From an uncultured Clostridia bacterium (GTDB taxonomy: Bacteria; Bacillota; Clostridia; Christensenellales; Borkfalkiaceae), in NCBI GenBank assembly GCA_944343275.1, contig CALVMH010000001.1:61433-125432 (forward strand): DNA of 64,000 nt, given 5' to 3'. Below the pieces are notes generated by a model. The model was not told the origin of the DNA and did not search any database. It worked only from the letters and a program-made list of their open reading frames with translations. Shown here in pieces: positions 34,415 to 42,211 of this stretch. Position 1 is the stretch's first letter. Each line of letters opens with the position of its first letter. A program made the translations under genes and the position numbers.

Positions 34415-34444
34415 AAAAGACGGCGGGACAACGTCGTCTTTTTC
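34415..34444 (+). terminator. Intrinsic terminator after the GH13 gene
   Basis: AAAAGACG pairs with CGTCTTTT, then more T. Confidence 0.75.
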
Positions 34445-34568
34445 TCATTATTTTTTTGCGTGATCGATGGCGTGCCATCAAAAAACGTATCTCAGCGGAA
34501 AGTTCAAAAAAGATATTGAATGGGTATTTGGATGTAATATCTGTTGTTTTGGATGCATTTTGTGCAAT
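34445..34568. other. AT-rich intergenic DNA without recognisable gene
   Basis: Part of the 415-bp gap 34374-34788. It is AT-rich compared with its neighbours and has short open frames without ribosome sites. I see no RNA gene. The useful structure in the gap is in the two candidate recombination sites listed separately. Confidence 0.5.
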
Positions 34569-34600
34569 ACTATTCGTAAAAGCTGCATTTTGCGAATAGT
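34569..34600. other. Candidate dif-like recombination site 1
   Basis: ACTATTCGTAAAA (34569-34581), six bases GCTGCA, then TTTTGCGAATAGT (34588-34600). The arms match 12 of 13. Trimmed to 11-6-11 (34571-34598) this is the geometry of Xer dif sites. It lies 189 bp upstream of a tyrosine recombinase gene start. The sequence does not match the standard dif consensus closely, so the cognate enzyme is inferred from proximity. Confidence 0.55.
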
Positions 34601-34740
34601 TATATCACTACCCCTTGCATCATTTTCGCCGCCGCAATGGTTTTTTTGAGTGGTTTTTTTCGGCGTAGCATCGTGCGCTGCTTGTCGGGTAACCCTCGCT
34701 GCACATGCCCCATTTTATTTTTTGTGTTTTTCCCCTATGA

Positions 34741-34770
34741 ACTATTCGTAAAATTGACTTTTGGCAATTT
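34741..34770. other. Candidate recombinase site 2 overlapping the promoter
   Basis: The left arm ACTATTCGTAAAA (34741-34753) is identical to site 1. The six-base centre is TTGACT and the right arm TTTGGCAATTT is degenerate (7 of 11 against site 1). The centre is exactly the -35 hexamer of the recombinase promoter, suggesting autoregulation. Confidence 0.5.
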
Positions 34771-34782
34771 GCATGCTATACT
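34754..34782 (+). promoter_or_regulatory. Promoter of the tyrosine recombinase gene (leaderless)
   Basis: TTGACT (34754-34759), 17 bp, TATACT (34777-34782), then six bases and ATG 34789. The predicted +1 is the A of the start codon. Confidence 0.7.
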
Positions 34783-34788
34783 GATGTT

Positions 34789-35850
34789 ATGAAGAAATTT
34801 GGCGACGATTATTATCAGGAACGCAATTTCAAGAACCTTGACAGGATCGATTCCCTGCTCGACGAGCTTCCCCCATTCTGCGAGGATTTTTTGCGCGGGA
34901 TCGAAACGCGGACGAGCGTGCTGACGCGCCTGAATTATGTCTACGATCTGCGCATCTTTTTTGATTTCCTTGCGCGGAAAAAGTATCGCGGCAAGCCGGT
35001 CGGCGAGATCACGCTCAGCGATCTGGAACAGGTAACGGATACCGATATTGAAATTTTTCTGAGTTACCTCTCCAACTATCGTTATGCCGACAAGCGTCTT
35101 TCGTGCGATGAGCGCGCCAAGGCGCGCAAACTTTCCACCGTCCGCTCCATGTTCAAGTATTTTTTCAACAAGGGGCTGATCGAGGTCAATCAGACGGCAA
35201 AGGTCGCAACGCCGAAATTGCACGAAAAAGAGATCGTCCGTCTGGAAGGCAACGAGGTCTCCTCCCTTCTGGATACGGCAGAGTACGGTGACGGACTGTC
35301 TCCGCACGCAAGCGGTTACCATGAAAAGACGAAGGTACGCGACAGTGCGATCTTGACGCTCTTTTTGGGAACAGGCATCCGTATTTCCGAACTTGTCGGG
35401 CTCAATAACGAGAGCATTGACTTTACCAATCATTCCTTTGTCGTGACGCGCAAGGGCGGAAACAAGGCGATCCTGTATTTTTCCGAAGAAGTCGGCGATG
35501 CGCTCGGCGCTTATCTTGCGCAAAAGGAAAACGACCCGCGCATTCCGCCGGAGGAACATGCCCTCTTTCTCTCCCTGCAATACAAACGGATTTCCGTGCG
35601 GGCGGTGGAAAATCTGGTCAAAAAGTATGCAAAGATCGTCACACCGCTCAAAAAAATCACGCCGCATAAACTGCGTTCCACTTATGGCACGGCGCTCTAC
35701 CGCGAGACAGGCGACATTTACATCGTTGCCGACGTGCTCGGACACCGCGATGTGAATACAACACGGAAGCATTATGCCGCCATCACGGAAGACCACCGCC
35801 GTTCCGTTGCGGAGGCGGTCAGACTGCATAAGCCGGAGGACGATGCGTGA
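34789..35850 (+). CDS. Tyrosine recombinase (XerC/XerD family)
   Basis: 353 residues, all catalytic residues present: Arg198 (GTGIRISELVGL), Lys222 (RKGGNK), His293 and Arg296 (TPHKLRSTYGT), His319 (LGHRD) and nucleophile Tyr329 (RKHYAAI). The N-terminal 110 residues form the SAM-like core-binding domain. There is no Shine-Dalgarno, and the -10 element is six bases from ATG, so the mRNA is probably leaderless. It lies beside two candidate sites and overlaps hflX by four bases, which indicates a resident housekeeping gene rather than a prophage integrase. It could be the chromosome-dimer resolvase of this genome; that is inference. Confidence 0.92.
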   Translation: MKKFGDDYYQERNFKNLDRIDSLLDELPPFCEDFLRGIETRTSVLTRLNYVYDLRIFFDFLARKKYRGKPVGEITLSDLEQVTDTDIEIFLSYLSNYRYADKRLSCDERAKARKLSTVRSMFKYFFNKGLIEVNQTAKVATPKLHEKEIVRLEGNEVSSLLDTAEYGDGLSPHASGYHEKTKVRDSAILTLFLGTGIRISELVGLNNESIDFTNHSFVVTRKGGNKAILYFSEEVGDALGAYLAQKENDPRIPPEEHALFLSLQYKRISVRAVENLVKKYAKIVTPLKKITPHKLRSTYGTALYRETGDIYIVADVLGHRDVNTTRKHYAAITEDHRRSVAEAVRLHKPEDDA

Positions 35851-37058
35851 ACGCAGAAAATGTCTATATCATCCATCCGTATGCGCGCGGCGCGGAAGAC
35901 GTTCTGCAGGAGGAAGCCGTTGCGCTGATCGAAAGCGCGGGTGCGCGTTATGCGGGCACGAGCCGTGTCCGTGTGCGCGAGATCGATCCTGCCACCTATC
36001 TCGGCGCAGGGAAGATCGCGGAACTTGCCGCCCTGCTTGCCGGGCTGGATGTCACCGTACTGTTCAACGGCGAGCTCTCCCCTGCGCAGACGGTCAACCT
36101 GTCCGAAGCGCTCGGCGGAAAAAAGGTCATCGACAGGACGACGCTCATCCTTGATATTTTTGCATTGCGTGCCGAAAGCAGCGAGGGAAAATTGCAGGTA
36201 GAGCTTGCACAGCTTCGCTATCTTTATCCGCGGCTCAAAGGCAAGGGCGGCGCCCTTTCCCGTCTTGGCGGCGGGATCGGCACGCGCGGACCGGGAGAAA
36301 CACAGCTGGAGACGGACAGGCGTCACATTCGTTCCAGGATGCGTTCTCTGGAAGAAAAACTTGCCGCGGCAAAAAAGCGGCGCGGACTGCAAACGTCGCG
36401 CAGAAAAAAAGACGGCGTGCGCACGGTCGCGCTCGTCGGCTATACGAATACGGGAAAATCCACCCTTCTGAACGCCTTGACAGGGGCAGATGTCCTGACA
36501 AAAGACGCCCTGTTTGCGACGCTCGATCCGACTTCCCGCAAACTTACCATCGACGGCATGGATTTTCTGCTGACGGATACCGTCGGTTTTTTGCGCGATC
36601 TGCCCCATCATCTCATTGAAGCATTTCGTTCCACGCTGGAAAGCGCGCTCACATGCGATCTTGCGCTCATTGTATGCGACGCGGGAGGCGATTACGAAAT
36701 GCAGCGCAATACCACGCTCGAAACCCTGCGCGGGATGGACTTTTCCGCGCCCACCATTCTTGTGATGAACAAATGCGATACCGTTCCCGCGGGAGTGCGC
36801 CTCCCGCGGGATGCGGTCTGTGTTTCCTCAAAGTGCGGGCAGGGGCTGGATGTTCTGAAACAAACCATTTTTGACGCCCTCGAAGAGCGGTTCGTCGCCG
36901 TGCGGCTGTATGTACCTTATCCCGCTGCGGCGAAATATGCCGCGCTCAGACCGCTCGTTACGGAGCGCAGCGTGCGCTATGATGACGGCGGAGCGCACAT
37001 CGAGGCGGTCATTCCCAGGGAACATGCCGCAAAATTCGAAGACTTTCCGAAAGAATAA
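35847..37058 (+). CDS. hflX: Ribosome-associated GTPase HflX
   Basis: 403 residues starting at GTG 35847, which overlaps the recombinase stop (GTGA). HflX splits or rescues stalled 70S ribosomes. The N-terminal HflX domain (YLGAGKIAELAALL ... FNGELSPAQ, RTTLILDIFA) leads to the glycine-rich linker GGGIGTRGPGETQLETDRR and the GTPase domain: G1 GYTNTGKSTLL, G3 DTVGF and G4 NKCD. All motifs are intact. Co-transcribed with the recombinase. Confidence 0.95.
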   Translation: MNAENVYIIHPYARGAEDVLQEEAVALIESAGARYAGTSRVRVREIDPATYLGAGKIAELAALLAGLDVTVLFNGELSPAQTVNLSEALGGKKVIDRTTLILDIFALRAESSEGKLQVELAQLRYLYPRLKGKGGALSRLGGGIGTRGPGETQLETDRRHIRSRMRSLEEKLAAAKKRRGLQTSRRKKDGVRTVALVGYTNTGKSTLLNALTGADVLTKDALFATLDPTSRKLTIDGMDFLLTDTVGFLRDLPHHLIEAFRSTLESALTCDLALIVCDAGGDYEMQRNTTLETLRGMDFSAPTILVMNKCDTVPAGVRLPRDAVCVSSKCGQGLDVLKQTIFDALEERFVAVRLYVPYPAAAKYAALRPLVTERSVRYDDGGAHIEAVIPREHAAKFEDFPKE

Positions 37059-37067
37059 GGGGGACGC

Positions 37068-37271
37068 TCAGCGCGTCCCCTTCTTTCTGTCGCGTTCATA
37101 TTCCGCAGGATCCGCATACACTTTCTCGATGCGGATGGAAGCAAATTCTTTGATGTCGAGGCATTTCCCGCAATTGTCGCAGATCTTGTTCGGATCGAGG
37201 TCACATACCTCGCATTCGAGGCAGCCGTCGCACTCCTTTTCTTCATCAAGAACACACATCTTTTTTTCCAT
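37068..37271 (-). CDS. Small Cys-rich protein, function unknown
   Basis: 67 residues from ATG 37271. Eight or nine Cys are concentrated in residues 6-37 in CxxC spacing (CDGCLECEVCDL, CDNCGKC), suggesting zinc or iron-sulfur binding, followed by a charged tail (YERDRKKGTR). I recognise this as a recurrent small clostridial protein but know no function. The start is supported by a promoter whose TATACT ends six bases before the ATG; an upstream in-frame TTG would precede that promoter. It is divergent from lexA. Confidence 0.75.
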   Translation of the reverse strand: MEKKMCVLDEEKECDGCLECEVCDLDPNKICDNCGKCLDIKEFASIRIEKVYADPAEYERDRKKGTR

Positions 37272-37277
37272 AGCGTA

Positions 37278-37306
37278 AGTATATCCCTTCCGAGGGAAAA
37301 AAGCAA
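37278..37306 (-). promoter_or_regulatory. Promoter of the small Cys-rich gene (leaderless)
   Basis: On the - strand: TTGCTT (37306-37301), 17 bp, TATACT (37283-37278), six bases, ATG. Confidence 0.65.
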
Positions 37307-37336
37307 CCGCTTTTCGCAAATTTCTGAAAATTATTT

Positions 37337-37386
37337 AGAACAAATGTTTGCAAACTGTTGCAAACCGTTCCGTTCTGTGCTATACT
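37337..37386 (+). promoter_or_regulatory. lexA promoter with SOS-type box
   Basis: AGAACAAATGTTTG (37337-37350) resembles the Firmicutes LexA box (GAAC...GTTY). TTGCAA (37358-37363), 17 bp and TATACT (37381-37386) form the promoter. The box lies eight bases upstream of the -35, and a further GCAAAC repeat overlaps the -35. Confidence 0.7.
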
Positions 37387-37409
37387 AATCATATAAGGAG
37401 TGATATATC

Positions 37410-38009
37410 ATGCTGGACAAACGCAAACTTGATGTTGTACTTGCCTTTATCGACCGCTACACGGATGAGAACGGATTCCCCCCCACCGTGCGCGATATCT
37501 GTGCGGAGCTCAACATCAAATCGACGGCAACGGCGTATGATTACGTCAACCGCCTCAAAGCGATGGGGCTTCTGCAAAAGACGGCGGGAAAAAAGCGTGC
37601 CGTTGCGCTTGCCAATACGGGGACGGTGCGCGTTCCGCTCATCGGTACCGTTACGGCAGGTACCCCCATTCTGGCAACGGAAAATTATGAAGGATATTAT
37701 ACGCTCCCTACCGCGGAATTTTCGGGGGAAGATCTGTTTCTGCTCACGGTCAAAGGAAGCAGCATGATCGATGCGGGAATCTATGACGGCGACAAAATCG
37801 TCGTCCGAAAACAGGAGACGGCAAATAACGGCGATATTGTTGTTGCCATGTTTGACGACGGCATTGAAGAAGGCGCGACGGTCAAGCGATTTTATCGCAA
37901 AAACGGAAAGTTTATTTTGCATCCGGAAAACAAGGAACTCTCCGATTATGTGTTGGACGAAGTGACCATTTTGGGCAAAGTCGTGGGACTGCTGCGCTCT
38001 TTCCGTTGA
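37410..38009 (+). CDS. lexA: SOS transcriptional repressor LexA
   Basis: 199 residues. An N-terminal winged helix (VLAFIDRYTDENGFPPTVRDICAELNIKST) binds DNA; the C-terminal S24 peptidase domain self-cleaves in response to RecA. The cleavage bond is Ala83-Gly84 (TVTAGTP), with catalytic Ser118 (KGSSM) and Lys159 (GATVKRF). AAGGAG precedes ATG 37410. An SOS-type box ahead of its promoter indicates autoregulation. A terminator follows that also closes rluB from the other side. Confidence 0.96.
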   Translation: MLDKRKLDVVLAFIDRYTDENGFPPTVRDICAELNIKSTATAYDYVNRLKAMGLLQKTAGKKRAVALANTGTVRVPLIGTVTAGTPILATENYEGYYTLPTAEFSGEDLFLLTVKGSSMIDAGIYDGDKIVVRKQETANNGDIVVAMFDDGIEEGATVKRFYRKNGKFILHPENKELSDYVLDEVTILGKVVGLLRSFR

Positions 38010-38024
38010 ATATAACCATCATTG

Positions 38025-38052
38025 AAAAGGACCCCCTCGGGGGTCCTTTTTA
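38025..38052. terminator. Bidirectional terminator between lexA and rluB
   Basis: AAAAGGACCCCC pairs with GGGGGTCCTTTT. It marks the point where the dominant coding strand switches from + to -. Confidence 0.9.
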
Positions 38053-38754
38053 TAAGTTTTTCAGGTAAAACACTTCTTCTTGCGAAAGGCGCCGCATTGC
38101 GCCGCGGTCAAGCCCCGTCAGCGTCAGTTCCCCGATCTTCACCCGCTTCAAAAAAACGACCTGTTTTCCGACCGCTTCAAACATTTTCCGGATCTCCCGG
38201 TTCTTTCCTTCGGTAAGGACGACGCGCAGCTTTGTATATTTTTTATTGGTTTCCGTGACGGTCACCCTGCATTTTTTTGTCACGACGCCACGTTCGATCT
38301 CCACGCCGGCGCGCAGTCGGTTGAGCTGGATGTCGGACACCGCCCCCTCCACGCGCACAAGATAGGTCTTGGCGATCTCATTTTGCGGCGCGGTCAGGCG
38401 ATAGGCAAGGTCGCCGTCGTTGGTAAGCAAAAGCATCCCCTCGGTATCATAGTCCAGCCTGCCGACGGGAAACACCCTCCCCGCGCCCGCAGGCAGCAAG
38501 TCCATAACGGTCTTTCTCCCTTTGTCGTCCGAAACGGTGCAAAGGTACCCTTTCGGCTTGTTGAGGAGATAATATTCATATTTGACCTTGTGAGAGAGCG
38601 TTTTGCCGTCCAGCATAACGACGTCCTCCCCCGTCACATCGTCGCCCGCCACGGCGGTTTTTCCGTTGATCGTCACTCTGCCCGCAGCGACGATCCCGTC
38701 GCAGGTGCGGCGAGAGCCGATGCCTTGCTCAGCCAGAAATTTGTTGATTCGCAT
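38050..38754 (-). CDS. rluB: 23S rRNA pseudouridine synthase RluB-type
   Basis: 234 residues. An N-terminal S4 RNA-binding domain (MRINKFLAEQGIGSRR) is followed by the RsuA-family synthase domain with VGRLDYDTEGMLLLTNDGDLAYRL, whose Asp is catalytic. It isomerises uridine in 23S rRNA. Its start lies 82 bases inside the end of the dacB-like gene, an unusually long overlap; no alternative start is possible without losing the S4 domain. GGGAAG lies 7 bases upstream. Confidence 0.94.
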   Translation of the reverse strand: MRINKFLAEQGIGSRRTCDGIVAAGRVTINGKTAVAGDDVTGEDVVMLDGKTLSHKVKYEYYLLNKPKGYLCTVSDDKGRKTVMDLLPAGAGRVFPVGRLDYDTEGMLLLTNDGDLAYRLTAPQNEIAKTYLVRVEGAVSDIQLNRLRAGVEIERGVVTKKCRVTVTETNKKYTKLRVVLTEGKNREIRKMFEAVGKQVVFLKRVKIGELTLTGLDRGAMRRLSQEEVFYLKNL

Positions 38755-39782
38755 AAAAGTCTTCCCGTTGATCGGTTTTCTTCCATGATATACAAATTCT
38801 GTGAAAAAAGCAAGTTGTTTTCAAGAAAAATTTCTTCAAATCCCGCGATTGCGCCCTGTTCCTGCGGAAGCGGGTCGAGAAGGTGCACTTCCGTGTGCAC
38901 CAGCGCCTCCTCCCCCTTGCGGAGCGGATAACGGAACGCTTCCCGCGCCACGACACCGTCCGGAAGCATTGCGCGGTCGGTGAGCGTCGCCATGCGATAT
39001 GTTCCGAACGCCGTGTTCAGGAGCTGCGCCGTATGTTCGTACATCTCGGGTGCGTTGAGAACGACGGAGACGAGCGACATGTCACCCCGCTCTGCACTCG
39101 TTACGAGGCACCTTCCCGCATCCGTCGTGAATCCCGTTTTGACGCCGTTTGCGCCTTCGTAGGAAAAGAGCATTTTGTTTTTGTTCTGCCATCCACGCGC
39201 CGCATAATATTTTGTGGAAACAATGGTGCGGAAGGTCTCGTTCTGCATGGCATACGCCGCAATGAGCGCAAGGTCGCATGCCGTCGTTTTGTGGCGCTTG
39301 TCGGGCAAGCCGTGCGGGTTGACGAACAAGCTGTCCCGTGCGCCCAGCATGGCGGCTTTTTCGTTCATCGCCTGCGCGAATGCCTCGATGCTGCCGCTGT
39401 GGTGCAGTGCCAGCGCCACCGCCGCATCGTTCCCGGAGCGCAGCATCAGTCCGTATAGGAGTTCCTCTGCGGTATAGACGTCTCCCGCCTTCAAATAGAT
39501 GCTCGATCCTTCCGTTCCGGCGGCTTGTGCTGGGATGGTCACTTCTTCCGTAAGATCGCAGTCGTCAATGATAAGGATGGCGGTCAGCACCTTTGTCGTG
39601 CTAGCATTCGGGAGCGGCGTTGCCGCATTTTTTTCGTGCAGGATCCGCCGCGAGGACACTTCCAGAACGCACTCTGCACGGGCGGAATATGCCGCGGCAT
39701 CCATACCGCGCTGCGCGTTCGGCAAGAGAAATACAAGCAGGAATGCAACTGAAAGGCATACCCGCAGGAAGTTATTACGCAT
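38673..39782 (-). CDS. D-alanyl-D-alanine carboxypeptidase (DacB/DacF-like)
   Basis: 369 residues from ATG 39782, which follows AAGGAGG closely. An N-terminal hydrophobic signal (FLRVCLSVAFLLVFLLPNAQ) exports it. The penicillin-binding triad is SxxK in NASTTKVLTA, SGN in LRSGNDAAV and KTG in GVKTGFT. It trims the terminal D-Ala of peptidoglycan stem peptides. The neighbourhood scpA-scpB...dac...rluB recalls the Bacillus ypu cluster, where dacB makes spore cortex, but spmA and spmB are missing here. The C-terminal 27 residues overlap rluB. Confidence 0.9.
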   Translation of the reverse strand: MRNNFLRVCLSVAFLLVFLLPNAQRGMDAAAYSARAECVLEVSSRRILHEKNAATPLPNASTTKVLTAILIIDDCDLTEEVTIPAQAAGTEGSSIYLKAGDVYTAEELLYGLMLRSGNDAAVALALHHSGSIEAFAQAMNEKAAMLGARDSLFVNPHGLPDKRHKTTACDLALIAAYAMQNETFRTIVSTKYYAARGWQNKNKMLFSYEGANGVKTGFTTDAGRCLVTSAERGDMSLVSVVLNAPEMYEHTAQLLNTAFGTYRMATLTDRAMLPDGVVAREAFRYPLRKGEEALVHTEVHLLDPLPQEQGAIAGFEEIFLENNLLFSQNLYIMEENRSTGRLLCESTNFWLSKASALAAPATGSSLRAE

Positions 39783-40152
39783 CGTCCTCCTTCCTTGCCA
39801 ATTTTCCGAACAAGTCTGCCGCCTTTTCGATAAGCCCGTCCAAGGCATCGTCCGTGATGCGCACGACGCGGCACTCCTTTCCGTCGTCAATGAGAAACCC
39901 TGCAGGCTTGACATTGACGACCGTCCCCGCGCCGCCCGCAAACGGCAGGCATTCCCCGTCGTCGATTTTTTTGACGTCACCGTATTCGCCCCCGCCTGTA
40001 AGGTATCCCATCGTCACCTTGGTGAACGGGATGACCTGCGCGCCGCTTGCCGTATGAACGGGCTTGCCGATGACGGTATTCACATCGACGATGCCCGTAA
40101 TTTTTTCCGCAGTCTTTTCGAGGAGACTGTCGATCTTCTTTTTCTTATCCAT
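39775..40152 (-). CDS. gerW: Sporulation protein GerW (YtfJ)
   Basis: 125 residues from ATG 40152 behind GGAGGG. Family blocks: VNTVIGKPVHTASGAQVIPFTKVTMGYLTGGGEY and VVNVKPAGFLIDDG. GerW is a sporulation/germination protein of Firmicutes, found beside the DUF2953 gene ytfI in Bacillus as here. It overlaps the DUF2953 gene by 73 bases and the dac gene by 8. Confidence 0.93.
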   Translation of the reverse strand: MDKKKKIDSLLEKTAEKITGIVDVNTVIGKPVHTASGAQVIPFTKVTMGYLTGGGEYGDVKKIDDGECLPFAGGAGTVVNVKPAGFLIDDGKECRVVRITDDALDGLIEKAADLFGKLARKEDDA

Positions 40153-40679
40153 GTCAAAAATCCCTCCAATGCTTTTTTTGTAAGCGCGATGAGCAGTACG
40201 AGCCCGTTCATCAGTGCGCAGACGCGCAGACTGCATTTCAGACAGGGCGCATCATGCAGAAGCACTCTGTTTTCCACGGACAGCGCTCCGCCGCGTTCCC
40301 TGCAAAACGCATAGAGCGCACCGCCCGCCGCGAACAGCAGTGCGCCGAACAGCGCTGTTTCGGCGTTCTGTGCGCCGCCCGATTCAAGTACCTGATGAAA
40401 ACGCACAAGCTGAAATCCCTTGGTCACTTCAAATTTTTTGCGGGTGCCGGACAGCTCGTTATAGGGCAGCACGATCGCTTTTTTTTCGGAGAGATGAAAG
40501 ACGACCCCCTCGCGCCGCAGTTCCGCATATCCGCCCGCCAGGCGCAGCTTGTGATAGAGTGAAACAGAAAACCAGCCGCGGTTTTGCTGTACGTCAAGAT
40601 ATACGTCTGCATCGGCGAACACGGGAAACAGCAGAAGCAGCGCTCCGAAAAAGAACGAATATACAAAAAATCCGCCCAT
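40080..40679 (-). CDS. DUF2953 protein (YtfI-like)
   Basis: 199 residues with an N-terminal membrane segment (FVYSFFFGALLLLFPVF), a beta-rich middle (DVYLDVQQNRGWFSVSLYHKLRLAGGY) typical of DUF2953, and a second hydrophobic segment near the C-terminus. It accompanies gerW in sporulating Firmicutes; the function is unknown. Its only credible start, ATG 40679, is the first codon of the 3' arm of an intrinsic terminator and has no ribosome site, so expression probably depends on that hairpin. Confidence 0.8.
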   Translation of the reverse strand: MGGFFVYSFFFGALLLLFPVFADADVYLDVQQNRGWFSVSLYHKLRLAGGYAELRREGVVFHLSEKKAIVLPYNELSGTRKKFEVTKGFQLVRFHQVLESGGAQNAETALFGALLFAAGGALYAFCRERGGALSVENRVLLHDAPCLKCSLRVCALMNGLVLLIALTKKALEGFLTWIRKRRSTVSSKRLRKKLRASSM

Positions 40680-40701
40680 GACCGTATTATGGGCGGATTT
40701 T
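40667..40701 (-). terminator. Terminator hairpin after scpB containing the DUF2953 start codon
   Basis: On the - strand AAAATCCGCCCAT pairs perfectly with ATGGGCGGATTTT, followed by T. The ATG opening the 3' arm is the start of the DUF2953 gene. Confidence 0.8.
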
Positions 40702-40716
40702 GGAAAATTATGAGAT

Positions 40717-41418
40717 TCAGTCGATCTTGACGATGTCGGCGTCGTCGAGCCCCTTCAAAAAGTCCGGGATCTCGTAGTCGCTCTCCTCTTTCTTCTCCTG
40801 CGGCTTTTGGGCGGGCTTGTCCGGCTCCTCCGCAGGGGCGGCGCCCTCTTCGTGCAGTTCGTCGCGCGCGTAGAGGTATGTATCGTGATCTTCGTCGGAA
40901 CGTGTGATCGCCGCCATCAAAGTTTCGTAGTCGGGCAAATCTTCCAAGGAATTGAGCTTGAAACGCTTCAAAAATTCATCCGTTGTCGCAAACAGAACGG
41001 GTCTGCCGACGGCATCCTTTCTGCCGCACGGATAGATGAGTTTGAGCTCCAGAAGCGCATTGACGGCGTAATCGCTGTTCAACCCGCGCAGAAGTTCGAT
41101 CTCCGTGCGCGTGATGGGCTGTTTGTAGGCAACGATTGCAGCGGTTTCTAAAATGGTGCGCGTAAGTTCTTTTTCGCGGATGGGATTGAGCACAGCGGCA
41201 ACGCCGTCTTTGTACTTCGGGTTGGAGCCAAGCTGCGCTTTTTTGTTGAATTCGAGCAGAACGATCCCGCCGTCTTCGCCGTAGCGTTCCTTTAATTGTT
41301 TGAGCGCCTTTTTGACTTCCCCTTCCGTAATGTTCAGCTTGTCGGCGATATCTGCGACGGGAACGCCCTTTCCGGAGGCGAAGAGGATCGCCTCAATCGT
41401 ATTCGTCAATTGTTCCAA
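40717..41418 (-). CDS. scpB: Segregation and condensation protein ScpB
   Basis: About 233 residues. A winged-helix kleisin-associated subunit of the SMC condensin. I prefer TTG 41418 because a perfect AGGAGG lies six bases upstream and MEQLTNTIEAILFASG matches the family start; ATG 41433 (five residues longer) is the alternative. Conserved TILETAAIVAYKQPITRTEIE and YPCGRKDAVGRPVLFATTDEFL are present. The C-terminal 60 residues are acidic and Pro-rich, longer than usual. It overlaps scpA. Confidence 0.93.
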   Translation of the reverse strand: MEQLTNTIEAILFASGKGVPVADIADKLNITEGEVKKALKQLKERYGEDGGIVLLEFNKKAQLGSNPKYKDGVAAVLNPIREKELTRTILETAAIVAYKQPITRTEIELLRGLNSDYAVNALLELKLIYPCGRKDAVGRPVLFATTDEFLKRFKLNSLEDLPDYETLMAAITRSDEDHDTYLYARDELHEEGAAPAEEPDKPAQKPQEKKEESDYEIPDFLKGLDDADIVKID

Positions 41419-42211
41419 GTCCTGCCTCCTCATCTCTGTCCGGATTGAGCGCTATGGTGATCGCTCCGAATGTCTGGTCCTGTTTTACGCGCAGGAACTG
41501 ATATTTGAGCAGTTCCAGGATCGCCTGAAATGTCGTGACGATCTCCGACTTTGTAAAATCTTTTGTAAACAGTTGTTCAAACTGAACTTCCTTTTCCTCT
41601 TCAAGGCATTCGAGCACGAATTGGATCTTTTGTTCGACGGTAAAGGAATCACGCGGGATCTCGCGTACCTCTTCTTCTTTGAGTTCCTCTTCCCGTTTGA
41701 GCAGCAGCCCGGAAAATGCGCCGATCAGCCCGTCGAGCGTCAGGTTGTCGAGAGTGAACACGGTACGCGTCTCGCCGACATCCTTGTCCGGCTCTTTGAA
41801 ATAATAGCCGATCGTTTCCAATTCTTTGAGCTTTTTTGTCTCTTCTTTGATGAGTTTATACTCTTCGAGTGCACGGATGAGCTGCGCCTTGTCCTCTTCG
41901 ATCTCCGCATCGAGGTCGGGATCCTCTTCGAGGTTGGGGACCAATGCCTGCGCTTTGATCTTGATGATGGTCGCCGCGATGTTGAGATATTCGCTCACTT
42001 TTTCGACATCGAGATAGGGAAGCCCCTTCATATAGTCGAGAAATTGTTCGGTGACCTTTGAGACAAAGACGTCCTTGATTTCGATCTCCTCCTTGTTGAT
42101 GAGAAAGAGCAGAAGATCGAGCGGTCCTTCAAAGTTGTCGAGGACCGTTGTGTAGTCGACGTTGGAGTCGAATTTTTCGCGGATAGATTGCAATTTTTCC
42201 TGATCTACCAT
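41393..42211 (-). CDS. scpA: Segregation and condensation protein ScpA (kleisin)
   Basis: 272 residues from ATG 42211. FEGPLDLLLFLINKEEIEIKDV and YLNIAATIIKIKAQALVP are the N-terminal SMC-neck contact, and the C-terminal winged helix binds the SMC head. It bridges SMC heads with ScpB. It overlaps the M50 protease gene upstream by a few bases and scpB downstream by 26, so the three are translated together. Confidence 0.95.
   Translation of the reverse strand: MVDQEKLQSIREKFDSNVDYTTVLDNFEGPLDLLLFLINKEEIEIKDVFVSKVTEQFLDYMKGLPYLDVEKVSEYLNIAATIIKIKAQALVPNLEEDPDLDAEIEEDKAQLIRALEEYKLIKEETKKLKELETIGYYFKEPDKDVGETRTVFTLDNLTLDGLIGAFSGLLLKREEELKEEEVREIPRDSFTVEQKIQFVLECLEEEKEVQFEQLFTKDFTKSEIVTTFQAILELLKYQFLRVKQDQTFGAITIALNPDRDEEAGLGTIDEYD

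Noticed and set aside
34467-34649. 60-codon open frame in the gap upstream of the recombinase
   Set aside because: No ribosome site, Cys/Ile-rich noise composition, and it runs across the candidate recombination site.
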